From assembly GCF_028767025.1 (NCBI RefSeq), contig NZ_JAJQXX010000009.1:1-64000 (forward strand): a stretch of DNA of 64,000 nucleotides, given 5' to 3'. The position numbers and the translations under genes are program-made. The notes under the pieces were generated by a model. The model saw nothing but the letters and a program-made list of their open reading frames with translations. It did no database searches and was not told the origin of the DNA. Shown piece by piece: positions 41,961 to 50,629 of this stretch (the first letter of the stretch is position 1; every line of letters starts with the position of its first letter). The DNA comes from Blautia sp. XA-2221 (GTDB taxonomy: Bacteria > Bacillota > Clostridia > Lachnospirales > Lachnospiraceae).

Positions 41961-41985
41961 TGACAGAAATCCTGTCTCTATCATT

Positions 41986-42014
41986 ATTATATGGTTGTAA
42001 CGAAAATATGTCAA
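41986..42014 (-). promoter_or_regulatory. Consensus promoter of the RNA antitoxin, unit B
   Basis: Minus-strand TTGACA (42014-42009) and TATAAT (41991-41986) with a 17-base spacer read into the repeat array. Confidence 0.85.
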
Positions 42015-42042
42015 TAAAAAATAAAAAGAAGTATTGAAAATA

Positions 42043-42075
42043 GTTGGAACAAGTACTAAAATAAAGTTGGGACAA
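42043..42075 (+). repeat. Paired GTTGGAACAA/GTTGGGACAA repeats, unit B
   Basis: Copies at 42043 and 42066 are 23 bp apart, as in unit A. A further GTTGGGACAA lies in the recombinase 3' end at 43732-43741. Confidence 0.55.
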
Positions 42076-42104
42076 CAAAACGGAGTTATATTGCGAGGAA
42101 GATT

Positions 42105-43790
42105 ATGAAGAATAAAAAGATTAAATGCGATATATATACCAGAGTATCCACAACCATGCAGGTAGATGGATACAGTCTAGATGCTCAGAAAGAAAATCTC
42201 AAGAGATATGCGGAATTTCAGAATATGGAAATCGTAAATGAGTATTCCGATGAAGGTAAATCTGGAAAAAGCGTAGAGGGCAGACCGGAATTTCAGAGAA
42301 TGTTGGATAATATTAAGAATGGCACAGATGAGGTGCAGTTTGTGCTGGTGTTCAAGCTTTCCAGATTCGGTCGTAATGCAGCGGACGTTTTAAATTCTTT
42401 GCAGCGGATGCAGGATTTTGGAGTGAATCTGATCTGTGTTGAAGATGGAATTGACAGCTCAAAAGATAGTGGAAAGCTGATGATTTCTGTTCTGTCTGCG
42501 GTGGCAGAGATTGAACGAGAGAATATCCTTGTTCAGACAATGGAGGGACGTAAGCAGAAAGCCAGGGAAGGAAAATGGAATGGTGGATTTGCTCCGTATG
42601 GTTATGAATTAGTAAATGGAGAATTGCAGATTGCAGAGGACGAAGCAGAGATTATTCGTCTGATCTATGACAGATTTATTCATACCAATATGGGAATCTC
42701 TGCGATTGCTGCATGGCTGAACCAGCATGGATATAAAAAGAAAAAACGACAGAATAATACATTGGACGCATTTGCCTCTTCCTTTATAAAAGGCGTTCTG
42801 GATAATCCGGTATACTGTGGAAAGTTGGCTTATGGACGAAGGAAGAACGAGAAAGTTTCTGGTACAAGAAATGAATATCGCATTGTAAAGCAGGAAAATT
42901 ATATGCTGCACGATGGTATCCATGAAGGGATTATTTCGGAAACAGACTGGGAGCTGGCTCATCAAAAACGGAAAAAAACAGGTGTGAAATATGAAAAGAC
43001 ACATAGCCTCGATCATGAGCATATTTTATCCGGAATATTGAGATGTCCGTTATGTGGAAGCGGTATGTATGGAAACGTGAACCGAAAGAAAAAGAAAGAC
43101 GGAACCTTATATAAGGATTATTTCTATTATGCCTGCAAACATCGTCGCCTGGTAGATGGTCATAAATGTGGATATCGTAAACAATGGAGCGAGGAGAAGA
43201 TTAACAATGCAGTGGAAGAAGTTATTCGGAAGCTGGTGAAGAATTCGAAATTTGAAGAAGCAATTCTGAATAAAATCGGTTCAAGAATAGATACAGAAGA
43301 AATAGAAAAAGAGATTGAAAGACTGGAAAAACAGCACAGGCAACTGACCGGAGCAAAAGCAAGGCTTGGACAGCAGATGGATAGTCTGGATATCATGGAT
43401 AAATTTTATGAAAAGAAATATCAGGATATGGAGACACGCTTATATCGTCTATATGATGAAATTGAAGGCGTGGAGAACAGTATAGAAGAAGTTAAGAATC
43501 GCCTGCTGAATATCCGGCAACAGAAAATATCAGAAGAAAACGTCTATCAATTTCTTTTATATTTTGATAAACTATATGATAAGTTCACCGACCTGGAGAA
43601 GAAAGAATTTCTTAACAGCTTTGTGGAACAGGTGGACATTTACGAGCAGGAGCAGCCAGATGGCAGATTCCTGAAGCACATAAAGTTCCGTTTTCCGGTG
43701 TATTTTGGAGATAGGGAAATACAGGAACTTTGTTGGGACAATGAAAGTACCGTTGAGACGGTCTGTTTGCTGTCTAAGAAAGAAAAATAA
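42105..43790 (+). CDS. Large serine recombinase, unit B
   Basis: This 561-aa protein has the resolvase nucleophile region YTRVSTTMQVDGYSLDAQ, FKLSRFGRNAADVL, zinc ribbon CPLCGSGMYG and the C-terminal CWDNESTVETVCLL. It is nearly identical to the recombinases of units A and C over most of its length. The ATG follows GCGAGGAAG. It is expected to act on sites near the cassette. The three genes also form long direct repeats for homologous recombination. Confidence 0.92.
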   Translation: MKNKKIKCDIYTRVSTTMQVDGYSLDAQKENLKRYAEFQNMEIVNEYSDEGKSGKSVEGRPEFQRMLDNIKNGTDEVQFVLVFKLSRFGRNAADVLNSLQRMQDFGVNLICVEDGIDSSKDSGKLMISVLSAVAEIERENILVQTMEGRKQKAREGKWNGGFAPYGYELVNGELQIAEDEAEIIRLIYDRFIHTNMGISAIAAWLNQHGYKKKKRQNNTLDAFASSFIKGVLDNPVYCGKLAYGRRKNEKVSGTRNEYRIVKQENYMLHDGIHEGIISETDWELAHQKRKKTGVKYEKTHSLDHEHILSGILRCPLCGSGMYGNVNRKKKKDGTLYKDYFYYACKHRRLVDGHKCGYRKQWSEEKINNAVEEVIRKLVKNSKFEEAILNKIGSRIDTEEIEKEIERLEKQHRQLTGAKARLGQQMDSLDIMDKFYEKKYQDMETRLYRLYDEIEGVENSIEEVKNRLLNIRQQKISEENVYQFLLYFDKLYDKFTDLEKKEFLNSFVEQVDIYEQEQPDGRFLKHIKFRFPVYFGDREIQELCWDNESTVETVCLLSKKEK

Positions 43791-44128
43791 GTACCAAAAA
43801 GTGGCGTATTTCCGGGATTTTTGTGAGGTTTGCACCATTACGGGAGCCTTGCGGAAAGTCCGGTTTTCTTGTATGAGAACTTATCTACCGGACAGCCGGA
43901 CTGACCGGAATTGAAACGGTGAAAAATGCGGTAGGGTTTAGGCTGTGGATTAGATGTCAGAGGTTGAGGCAGTGATATAGATAACAGAGCCGACTGCAGT
44001 TCAGACCACTCGATACTCGAAGGGGTAGCAGGCAGTGGATTGGATAACAAGGAAAATTTTTAAAAAGTTCACCCAAAATGTATAAATAGTGATATAATAA
44101 TTGATTACAAAGGAAGGAGGTTGAGATA
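43791..44128. other. Intergenic stretch without recognised content
   Basis: This 338-bp gap after recombinase B holds no convincing gene or hairpin terminator. The last 90 bases are AT-rich and probably contain the promoter of the Panacea-type pair (TATAAT near 44092). Confidence 0.4.
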
Positions 44129-44614
44129 ATGAGCTATAGAGTTTTAGACGTATGTCGTCATGTAATTAATTACAGCAATGAGCATGATTATGGCATCTCA
44201 AATTTAAAACTTCAGAAAGTACTTTATTTTATTCAGGCTTATTTTCTGACAAAAAAGAAAGATCACACTTCTTGTTTTGATGAGAAAATTGAAGCATGGG
44301 ATTTTGGGCCTGTTGTGCCAGAAGCATACCATGAGTATAAGCAGTATGGAAGCGGAGATATACCTACGATAGAATCATATATCATGTTCGACGAAGATGA
44401 TATATGGAACTCTAAGAGAGTCGGATTTGAGGACACGGCTATTACAGATGAGGATAAAGCCCTTATTGATAAAGTCGTAGATAAATTTGCAGATTACTCA
44501 GCGACAGACCTTGTATCGTTGACACATAGACAGTCGCCATGGATTGACGCTTATGCTCCGTATCAAAATAACGAGATAACAATCAATGCGATAAGGGAGT
44601 ATTTTAATGGCTGA
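44129..44614 (+). CDS. Panacea-domain antitoxin (DUF4065, SocA-like)
   Basis: This 161-aa protein has the DUF4065/Panacea pattern: ISNLKLQKVLYFIQAYFL, EAWDFGPVVPEAYHEYKQYG and LVSLTHRQSPW. Panacea proteins act as versatile antitoxins, neutralising unrelated toxins by direct binding. AAGGAGG precedes the ATG. It overlaps the downstream membrane-protein gene by eight bases, the typical antitoxin-toxin arrangement. Confidence 0.85.
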   Translation: MSYRVLDVCRHVINYSNEHDYGISNLKLQKVLYFIQAYFLTKKKDHTSCFDEKIEAWDFGPVVPEAYHEYKQYGSGDIPTIESYIMFDEDDIWNSKRVGFEDTAITDEDKALIDKVVDKFADYSATDLVSLTHRQSPWIDAYAPYQNNEITINAIREYFNG

Positions 44615-45407
44615 TGACAATTTGGATGTGTTGCTCCGAACTACAGACAATCGAACAATGTCGTTGGAGCAGTCAAAAAAATTTACCAATACCAAAAGAA
44701 AAATCAACGGGATCTGTAAGGCGTTGTCTCTGAATACACAGAAATATGACCCACAGAAAACAGTTGAAAATATTGCATCATATATTTCATCAAGTAATAA
44801 GTTGGATAGAATCCTTTATTCAGAGATAAGTAATTATGTTTACTCATTGGAAATGTCAGAGCGAGGAATTTTTGCTACAAACTTAGAAAAATTATTGCTG
44901 TATTCACTTGATGATAACAATGGGGTAAATGATGATTGCAAGAAAATGATTGTAAAGATTTACGACCATTTTCAACTGGCGCTACATCAGATTGAAAACG
45001 TTAATAATATTTTTGCAAATAGTATTGAAGATGCAAAAGAAAACCTGCAAAAGCAGATAAAAGGTGTTGAAAAAGAATACATCTCTATACTTGGTATTTT
45101 TGCTGCAATTGTATTGGCATTTGTTGGGGGGATAACATTTTCAACATCTGTTTTGCAGAATATTTCTGCTGTAAGCGTTTTTAGATTACTGCTGGTGGTT
45201 GATTTCTTGGCATTTGTGCTTATTAATGTAATATATATTTTGGTCAAATTCATTTTTACAATTAATGAGAAGAACACAAAACTCTTTAATATTAAGGCAT
45301 TGAACATTGCATGTTTAGTTATTGCTATGATTATAGTTCTTTCATGGATACTCAATGCTAACCAGATTCCAGATTTTATTTCACAATTTTTGCCTTGGAG
45401 TAAATAA
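44607..45407 (+). CDS. Membrane toxin paired with Panacea antitoxin
   Basis: This 266-aa protein has a soluble helical N-terminal two-thirds and, from about residue 155, four hydrophobic segments (YISILGIFAAIVLAFVGGIT and following). The layout matches the membrane-acting class of PanT toxins, which depolarise or perforate the membrane. Toxicity is inferred from pairing with the PanA-type gene. It ends at a very strong terminator next to the IS66 element. Confidence 0.72.
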   Translation: MADDNLDVLLRTTDNRTMSLEQSKKFTNTKRKINGICKALSLNTQKYDPQKTVENIASYISSSNKLDRILYSEISNYVYSLEMSERGIFATNLEKLLLYSLDDNNGVNDDCKKMIVKIYDHFQLALHQIENVNNIFANSIEDAKENLQKQIKGVEKEYISILGIFAAIVLAFVGGITFSTSVLQNISAVSVFRLLLVVDFLAFVLINVIYILVKFIFTINEKNTKLFNIKALNIACLVIAMIIVLSWILNANQIPDFISQFLPWSK

Positions 45408-45412
45408 TAAAC

Positions 45413-45453
45413 AACCCTCTCAGCCATGATGGTCAATCATGGCTGAGAGGGTT
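45413..45453. terminator. Strong terminator after the Panacea pair
   Basis: A perfect 17-bp stem (AACCCTCTCAGCCATGA and its mirror) with a seven-base loop, followed by TTTCTT. Confidence 0.9.
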
Positions 45454-45539
45454 TCTTGCGTCGTAAGCGCAAAATATTGCTACGCTACCCATGAATCACG
45501 CTTGCACCAAAATGATAGATGCAAGCGTTTTCCTCTATT

Positions 45540-47156
45540 TTAGTTTTGACAGTTCGCTTTCGCAGTCTCGCTCCATGGGGCAAGCTGTTCCAGCTGTTCA
45601 TCTGACATTTTATCGTCTGGTCGCTGTGATAAGAGGTATGTCAGATATTTGTAGGTATTCAGGTCATTCGCTTTTGCCATCTCAACCATTGTATACACAA
45701 TAGCACTAGAGGCCGCTCCCTTCGGACTGGCACTGAACAGCCAGTTCCTCCGGCCAACAGTGAATGGTCTGATTGCATTCTCGCTAAGATTGTTGGATAA
45801 ACTGCAATGACCATCTTCCAGATAGGTCATCAGGGTGTCTTTTCGATTTTGGGCATAGTTCACCGCTTTCGCCAAACGGGTCCCCTTGTTTGGGCGCTGT
45901 TGATCCAGCCAATTCCAGAATGCCTCCAGTATTGGCTTCTCCTTTTCAAGACGGAACTGTTTTCTCTGCTCCGCAGTATGATTTTTTGCTTTTGAGTACC
46001 GCTCACAATCAAACAGCTTGGAGCAGAATTGTACTCCCTGCACCGCCGGAAGGCTGTAATCATACTCTTTCCCTTTCGGTATGGCATCTGTGAAATAACG
46101 TCTCACATGTGCCCAGCAAGAGCAGCGTTTTATATCCGGCAGATTGTTATAACCCTGATATCCGTCGGTCTCCAGATATCCACGGAACCCTTGCAGGAAA
46201 GATGCTGCATGGAACTTTGCCCTTGGCTCTGTGTAATGATAGAGCAGGATCGGCGGAAGCCCATCTTCTCCACTGCGGAAGAGCCACATCCAGGAATCTG
46301 TTTCAGGATTGCGCTCCGGCTCATTCAGTACCTGAACTCGAGTTTCATCTGCCATCAGATATTTACGCATTCGTAACTGGCGGTGAAAATAATCATAAAC
46401 ATGACAGAGGTAATTCTCGGCACAGTAAATGATCCAGTTAGCAAGCGTAGCCCGGCTTAATGGGACACCCAGCTGCTTCCATTCCGATTCCTGCCGGTTT
46501 AATGGCAGACCATTCTGGTACTTCTGGTGCATTGCCCATCCTACAACGGATTCCGATGCATAACTTTCTGGGATCAATGGTTCCTGAACAGGCGCTTTGA
46601 CAAATGTCTGATCATCTGGGTGTTCCTCTGATATGGCACATTCCGGGCATTTATAGGTTTCACGATAGATATTTACTACTTTCCCTTTGGCAGGGGTAAA
46701 CCGGAATTCATGGCGGACGAATTCTTTCCCAATACATTCCATCTGCGTTCCGCAGGTTGGACAGTTTCGCTCCTCCTCCGGAAGAGAAATGATCTCGTCG
46801 CAGGAAGGAACATTTTTAAAGAGATCCGCATGTGTCCGTCGTGCTTTTCGCTTATGTTCTGGAACAGTGATGTCATCAGGAAGTTCCTGTTTCCATGTCG
46901 GATCTGCTTCCTGCTCGGCTTCATCAAAAAAATTCAGCTGACCATCGATATCTTTCCGTTTTTCACTGGAAGTACCAAAAAGCTTCTTCGTGAGATATTC
47001 AATCTGCTGACGAAGATTTTCTTTTTCCAGACGGTCTGCTTCCAATGTTTTTTGTAAAGACTGGATCAGTTCTGTCTGTACGGAAATCGTTGTATTCAGT
47101 TGGTTGATCATGTCCTTGTACGCAAGGATTTTTGAATCTTTTGAATTACCAGCCAT
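45540..47156 (-). CDS. tnpC: IS66 transposase TnpC
   Basis: This 538-aa DDE transposase has an N-terminal leucine-zipper-like region (LIQSLQKTLEADRLEKENLR), a zinc-finger segment (CPTCGTQMEC and CPEC), the catalytic core with MADETRVQVLNE and LETDGYQGYNNL, and a terminal IS66_C tail (PYSETAKANC-like). Length and order are as in complete IS66 transposases, with no frameshift seen. Confidence 0.93.
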   Translation of the reverse strand: MAGNSKDSKILAYKDMINQLNTTISVQTELIQSLQKTLEADRLEKENLRQQIEYLTKKLFGTSSEKRKDIDGQLNFFDEAEQEADPTWKQELPDDITVPEHKRKARRTHADLFKNVPSCDEIISLPEEERNCPTCGTQMECIGKEFVRHEFRFTPAKGKVVNIYRETYKCPECAISEEHPDDQTFVKAPVQEPLIPESYASESVVGWAMHQKYQNGLPLNRQESEWKQLGVPLSRATLANWIIYCAENYLCHVYDYFHRQLRMRKYLMADETRVQVLNEPERNPETDSWMWLFRSGEDGLPPILLYHYTEPRAKFHAASFLQGFRGYLETDGYQGYNNLPDIKRCSCWAHVRRYFTDAIPKGKEYDYSLPAVQGVQFCSKLFDCERYSKAKNHTAEQRKQFRLEKEKPILEAFWNWLDQQRPNKGTRLAKAVNYAQNRKDTLMTYLEDGHCSLSNNLSENAIRPFTVGRRNWLFSASPKGAASSAIVYTMVEMAKANDLNTYKYLTYLLSQRPDDKMSDEQLEQLAPWSETAKANCQN

Positions 47157-47307
47157 ATGTCTTCTGCTCCTTTTTTACTGCTCTTATTATACCATAAAAA
47201 GCAATGAAAAAGAAGCAGAAAACCCAGTATTTACAAGGGATTGCAGACATGATACAGGGTGTGGAAAGCTCTCCATTTTTGTTGGTTGGCATAGAGGTTT
47301 TACACGA

Positions 47308-47652
47308 TCATTCCGTAGGTTTGAATGCTTTTGGTTGTTCGATTTCAAGACCGGACATGAGCCAGTCGAATTGCTGCCAGGTCAGTTGCTTTACTTCCAA
47401 CTGATTTCTGGGCCAGCGGAATCTGCCCTGGACTTCCATACGTTTATACAGCAACACAAATCCGTCAGATTCCCAGAGCAAAGCTTTGATCCTGTCACAA
47501 CGTTTTCCACAGAAAAGATACAGGGCGCTTCGCCTTGGATCCATATGGAGTTGATCCTCTACAATAGCACACAGCCCGTCAATGGATTTCCGCATATCCG
47601 TTCTGCCTGTTACGATATAGATTTCATCGGCGGCTGTGATATCCCCTAACAT
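47308..47652 (-). CDS. tnpB: IS66 Orf2 accessory protein TnpB
   Basis: This 114-aa protein has the IS66_Orf2 signature: YIVTGRTDMRKSIDGLCAIV, ALYLFCGKRCDRIKALLWES and FVLLYKRMEVQGRFRWP. It is required for transposition in this family. It overlaps the end of tnpA by seven bases. Confidence 0.93.
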   Translation of the reverse strand: MLGDITAADEIYIVTGRTDMRKSIDGLCAIVEDQLHMDPRRSALYLFCGKRCDRIKALLWESDGFVLLYKRMEVQGRFRWPRNQLEVKQLTWQQFDWLMSGLEIEQPKAFKPTE

Positions 47653-48059
47653 TCCAACTCCTTCACAATGCGAAGCGTTTGAGCCAGAAGCTGAGGATCT
47701 GTTCCATTTGGTATTGTTAGATGAAAACTTCCTACAGACAGCTTCATTGGCTCTGCTACGGAAAGGTTATTTCTTTCCGTAGCTAACGGAATCACATTTA
47801 ATGGCTGTTCATATGGGAGCGGGTCAGTATCATGAAAATCCACTCTGACAACTTCCTGGCTTTCCGGTGCACGATAGCTGCGTCCGGTTGACGCTGGCAA
47901 ATCCACACAACCTTTCTGACGCAGTCTTTTTACCCAGTTGTAAAAAGTTCCCGGTTTGATGTCGTGTTCCACACACCATTGATGATCTGTCAATCCACTT
48001 TGACGGCATTCCATGATGAGACGGTATTGTTCTTCGGCAGGTATTCTTTTGCTTCTCAT
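47646..48059 (-). CDS. tnpA: IS66 Orf1 accessory protein TnpA
   Basis: This 137-aa protein has a helix-turn-helix typical of IS66/IS3-type small proteins (EEQYRLIMECRQSGLTDHQW, then GTFYNWVKRLRQKG). The ATG at 48059 follows GGAGGTGTGCTC; in-frame codons upstream to 48116 lie in the element's terminal region and are rejected. Confidence 0.85.
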   Translation of the reverse strand: MRSKRIPAEEQYRLIMECRQSGLTDHQWCVEHDIKPGTFYNWVKRLRQKGCVDLPASTGRSYRAPESQEVVRVDFHDTDPLPYEQPLNVIPLATERNNLSVAEPMKLSVGSFHLTIPNGTDPQLLAQTLRIVKELEC

Positions 48060-48314
48060 GAGCACACCTCCATAAATCGGATAGAGTAAAATGCTCGCAT
48101 CTATCATTTCTAGCAAGAGAAGATGAAGTGAAATGCTTGCATTTTCTAATGATTATTATGGATTCATTTTTAGGGCAACACAATCCGTTGAAGTATTTTG
48201 CGCTTACGGACAAAAAATCCCATTTGTTCAGCTTTGATGTTTATAAAGTTGTAAAGAAGAATTGAAGGTAAAAGTATTAAAACAAAGTAGCAGACAGGAG
48301 AGATTGGTTTAGAT

Positions 48315-49235
48315 ATGGCAGAGTATATGGGTGAATATAAAATAATAAGAAGGATGGACGGTGGTGGAAATGCAAATGTTTTTGTTGCGGAGAATGTGAG
48401 CGGTGAAGCAGTAGCTATTAAAATTCTTCGAGAAGAAAGTGGTAATGGAAAAAAGGCGAAGAAAAGAAATAGAAAAAAGAGAATACGTTTTAAGATTGAA
48501 ACGGAAATGGTAGTTGAGATTCAGGACGAAATTAAAGGGGTAATTCCTATTTTTTCTTATGGTTTACCTGATAAAAGAACAAAAAAATATTGGTACGCAA
48601 TGCCAATTGCTATACCCCTTGAAGACAAATTAAAGGAAGTAAAAAGTCTTGAAGATAAAGTGAATTGTGTTTTGGAACTGGCAATAACTTTAGAAGCGTT
48701 ACATAAAAAAGATATTGTTCATCGAGATATAAAGCCGAAAAATATATACTTTTATAATGGTAAATATTGTCTTGGAGATTTTGGCTTAGTTGACTATCCC
48801 GAAAAGAGAGATTTGACATCATTTCAAGAAGCAGTTGGTCCAAAGGCTACAATGGCTCCTGAAATGAGATATAATGCAAAAAATGCTGATGGTAAAAAGG
48901 CAGATGTGTATTCTCTTGCAAAAACATTGTGGATTGTGTTGACTGGAGTAGATCATGGATTTGAAGGTAGATATGAGGAAGATGATGCAATAATTGGATT
49001 GCGCAATGATAAGCGGTATAAAAAAGAACATTTAGTGGAATTGGAAGCACTATTAAAGCAGGCAACAGAGTATGATCCTGTATTGCGACCTAGCATGAGG
49101 ACTTTTGTGACAACACTTGAAAAGTGGTTGGAGATAGTAAGCAATTTTCAAAAAGCAATTATAGTGAGTGGAAATATTTACAGAATAGGTTGTTTCCTAA
49201 AACTGTACCATTACATACTGAGTGGAGAGATATAG
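48315..49235 (+). CDS. Hanks-type Ser/Thr protein kinase, probably frameshifted from the next frame
   Basis: This 306-aa protein has a complete kinase domain: glycine loop MDGGGNANVF, VAIK with Lys36, catalytic loop HRDIKPKN (136-143), DFG (155-157) and APE-like MAPE. No membrane anchor or PASTA domain is present. The last 40 residues (FQKAIIVSGNIYRIGC onward) look like out-of-frame sequence. The downstream frame continues naturally from EKWLEIV, so the original product was probably one long kinase-effector protein. Kinases of this kind occur in abortive-infection systems, and its neighbours here are defence genes. Confidence 0.8.
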   Translation: MAEYMGEYKIIRRMDGGGNANVFVAENVSGEAVAIKILREESGNGKKAKKRNRKKRIRFKIETEMVVEIQDEIKGVIPIFSYGLPDKRTKKYWYAMPIAIPLEDKLKEVKSLEDKVNCVLELAITLEALHKKDIVHRDIKPKNIYFYNGKYCLGDFGLVDYPEKRDLTSFQEAVGPKATMAPEMRYNAKNADGKKADVYSLAKTLWIVLTGVDHGFEGRYEEDDAIIGLRNDKRYKKEHLVELEALLKQATEYDPVLRPSMRTFVTTLEKWLEIVSNFQKAIIVSGNIYRIGCFLKLYHYILSGEI

Positions 49236-50560
49236 ATTCTATTATAAAAATTTTAAATGATATAGGAAGTATGCCTGGACTAAATCATATGTTTTTGCCA
49301 ATTGGAGGAGGAAAGGATATTGAAACGGCAAAATGTGCAAACGAAGAAAGCTGTATCTGTTTGGTAGCCGGAGGCTGTAACTATATATTTAAACCGCATA
49401 AGTTGGAATTGGAAAATTATGGAAAAAGTGATTATAGATGGAGTTATTTCAGATTACAATTAGAACCAATAGAACCTATTTCTGATGCGATATATGAGGA
49501 TTGTCGTGAGTTATTGATAGAAGATTTTCCTGGACATTATATAGCAAGTGATCTGGCGAATTATGGAAGATATAATGATGGAACAGAGTTCCCTAAAGGG
49601 TACAGACAAGTTGACAGATTTTTGAATGGGTCGTTTGTTATTTTTTCAAAACAGTCTGTATATAATCATATCTCTGGAACTTATGATGCAAGGCATAATA
49701 AAATGAGCAGTATAGAATTTCGACATTATATTGGAACTATGAGACAATCATATTATATGATGAAAGATTTCAATAAATTTTTAAGCATTTATCAGAAGAA
49801 TCCATTTAGTACTAAAGAAGAAAAAGAGAAAATAGAAATTCATAGGAAAATAGAGGAAGGTTGCAAGTTTGACAAATTTATTGAAGAAAATTGGGATAAG
49901 TGGTGTTTAAAAGAGATTTGTGATAAAAATAATAATAAAAATGATGGTAAGTTGGAATTTGCTATTATGTTTCATATAAACGGTGGAACTTTTGGTGCAA
50001 GAAAATATGTGGCGGAGAACGGATATATTTGTGAAGAAGATGTTATCCCATATCCAGTAAGCAAGGATGGGAAATATATATTTACAGATTTTAACGGAGC
50101 AGTTAAGGCCATTGTTGAAATGAAAGATTATATTAAAAAATTATGCAATGAATCAGGGATAGTATGGCAGGAAATGGGGATTTATTTTACAATAAAACTG
50201 TTTCGGATAAAACCACCATCACATGTGTTTACTGAAAAAGAAATTAAAGAAGTATTAAGATCAGGAAATGATTTTAGGAATAATCGATTGGTTATTGATG
50301 AAGAAGGATATGCTCAGTTAATAGATAGTGATTTACATTATGAACATTATCGTTATCCTGTATCCAAGGAGAGTTATGATGCTCGAAATAATTATGTTGG
50401 GCAATATGCAAATTTGGATGATGTAAGCGGGATTTATCAGGCTATGCTTGATGGTTGGTTACATCATTTGCGCACAGGGCAAAGGTATGATGTTGATTAT
50501 TATGAGCAATGTGAAGACACAGAAAAGATGTTAGCAGAATTAGAACAATACTATCAATAG
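49124..50560 (+). CDS. Unknown protein, likely C-terminal part of the kinase gene
   Basis: This 478-aa frame overlaps the kinase gene by 112 bases in the -1 frame. No family is recognised. It contains PGLNHMFLPIGGGKDIETAK, WSYFRLQLEPIEPISDAIYE and HINGGTFGARKYVAENGYIC. The only early start is a GTG at 49124 without a Shine-Dalgarno, whereas the protein-like sequence begins near SKQFSKSNYSEWKY. A one-base loss near 49130-49160 would fuse it to the kinase, giving about 750 aa. A separately translated partner is the alternative. Confidence 0.6.
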   Translation: MVGDSKQFSKSNYSEWKYLQNRLFPKTVPLHTEWRDIDSIIKILNDIGSMPGLNHMFLPIGGGKDIETAKCANEESCICLVAGGCNYIFKPHKLELENYGKSDYRWSYFRLQLEPIEPISDAIYEDCRELLIEDFPGHYIASDLANYGRYNDGTEFPKGYRQVDRFLNGSFVIFSKQSVYNHISGTYDARHNKMSSIEFRHYIGTMRQSYYMMKDFNKFLSIYQKNPFSTKEEKEKIEIHRKIEEGCKFDKFIEENWDKWCLKEICDKNNNKNDGKLEFAIMFHINGGTFGARKYVAENGYICEEDVIPYPVSKDGKYIFTDFNGAVKAIVEMKDYIKKLCNESGIVWQEMGIYFTIKLFRIKPPSHVFTEKEIKEVLRSGNDFRNNRLVIDEEGYAQLIDSDLHYEHYRYPVSKESYDARNNYVGQYANLDDVSGIYQAMLDGWLHHLRTGQRYDVDYYEQCEDTEKMLAELEQYYQ

Positions 50561-50629
50561 AGACACAGTCTGAAATAGAGCGTAAACGCTCAACAGTAAG
50601 TACCTTGACATTTTTTGGCGGCTGCTCGG

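Larger units (their letters stand above)
45463..48207. mobile_element. IS66-family insertion sequence
   Basis: Inverted ends GTAAGCGCAAAATA at 45463-45476 and, mirrored, 48194-48207 enclose three leftward genes in IS66 order: small accessory protein (tnpA), IS66 Orf2 (tnpB) and DDE transposase (tnpC). All three frames are open, so the element may be active. I see no matching 8-bp target duplication in the bases flanking these ends. Confidence 0.85.

Noticed and set aside
48315-50560. Programmed -1 frameshift between kinase and effector as the preferred reading
   Set aside because: The A-run TTTTCAAAAAGC gives only a poor slippery site and no strong downstream stem was seen; a simple mutation is more likely, though homologues should decide.
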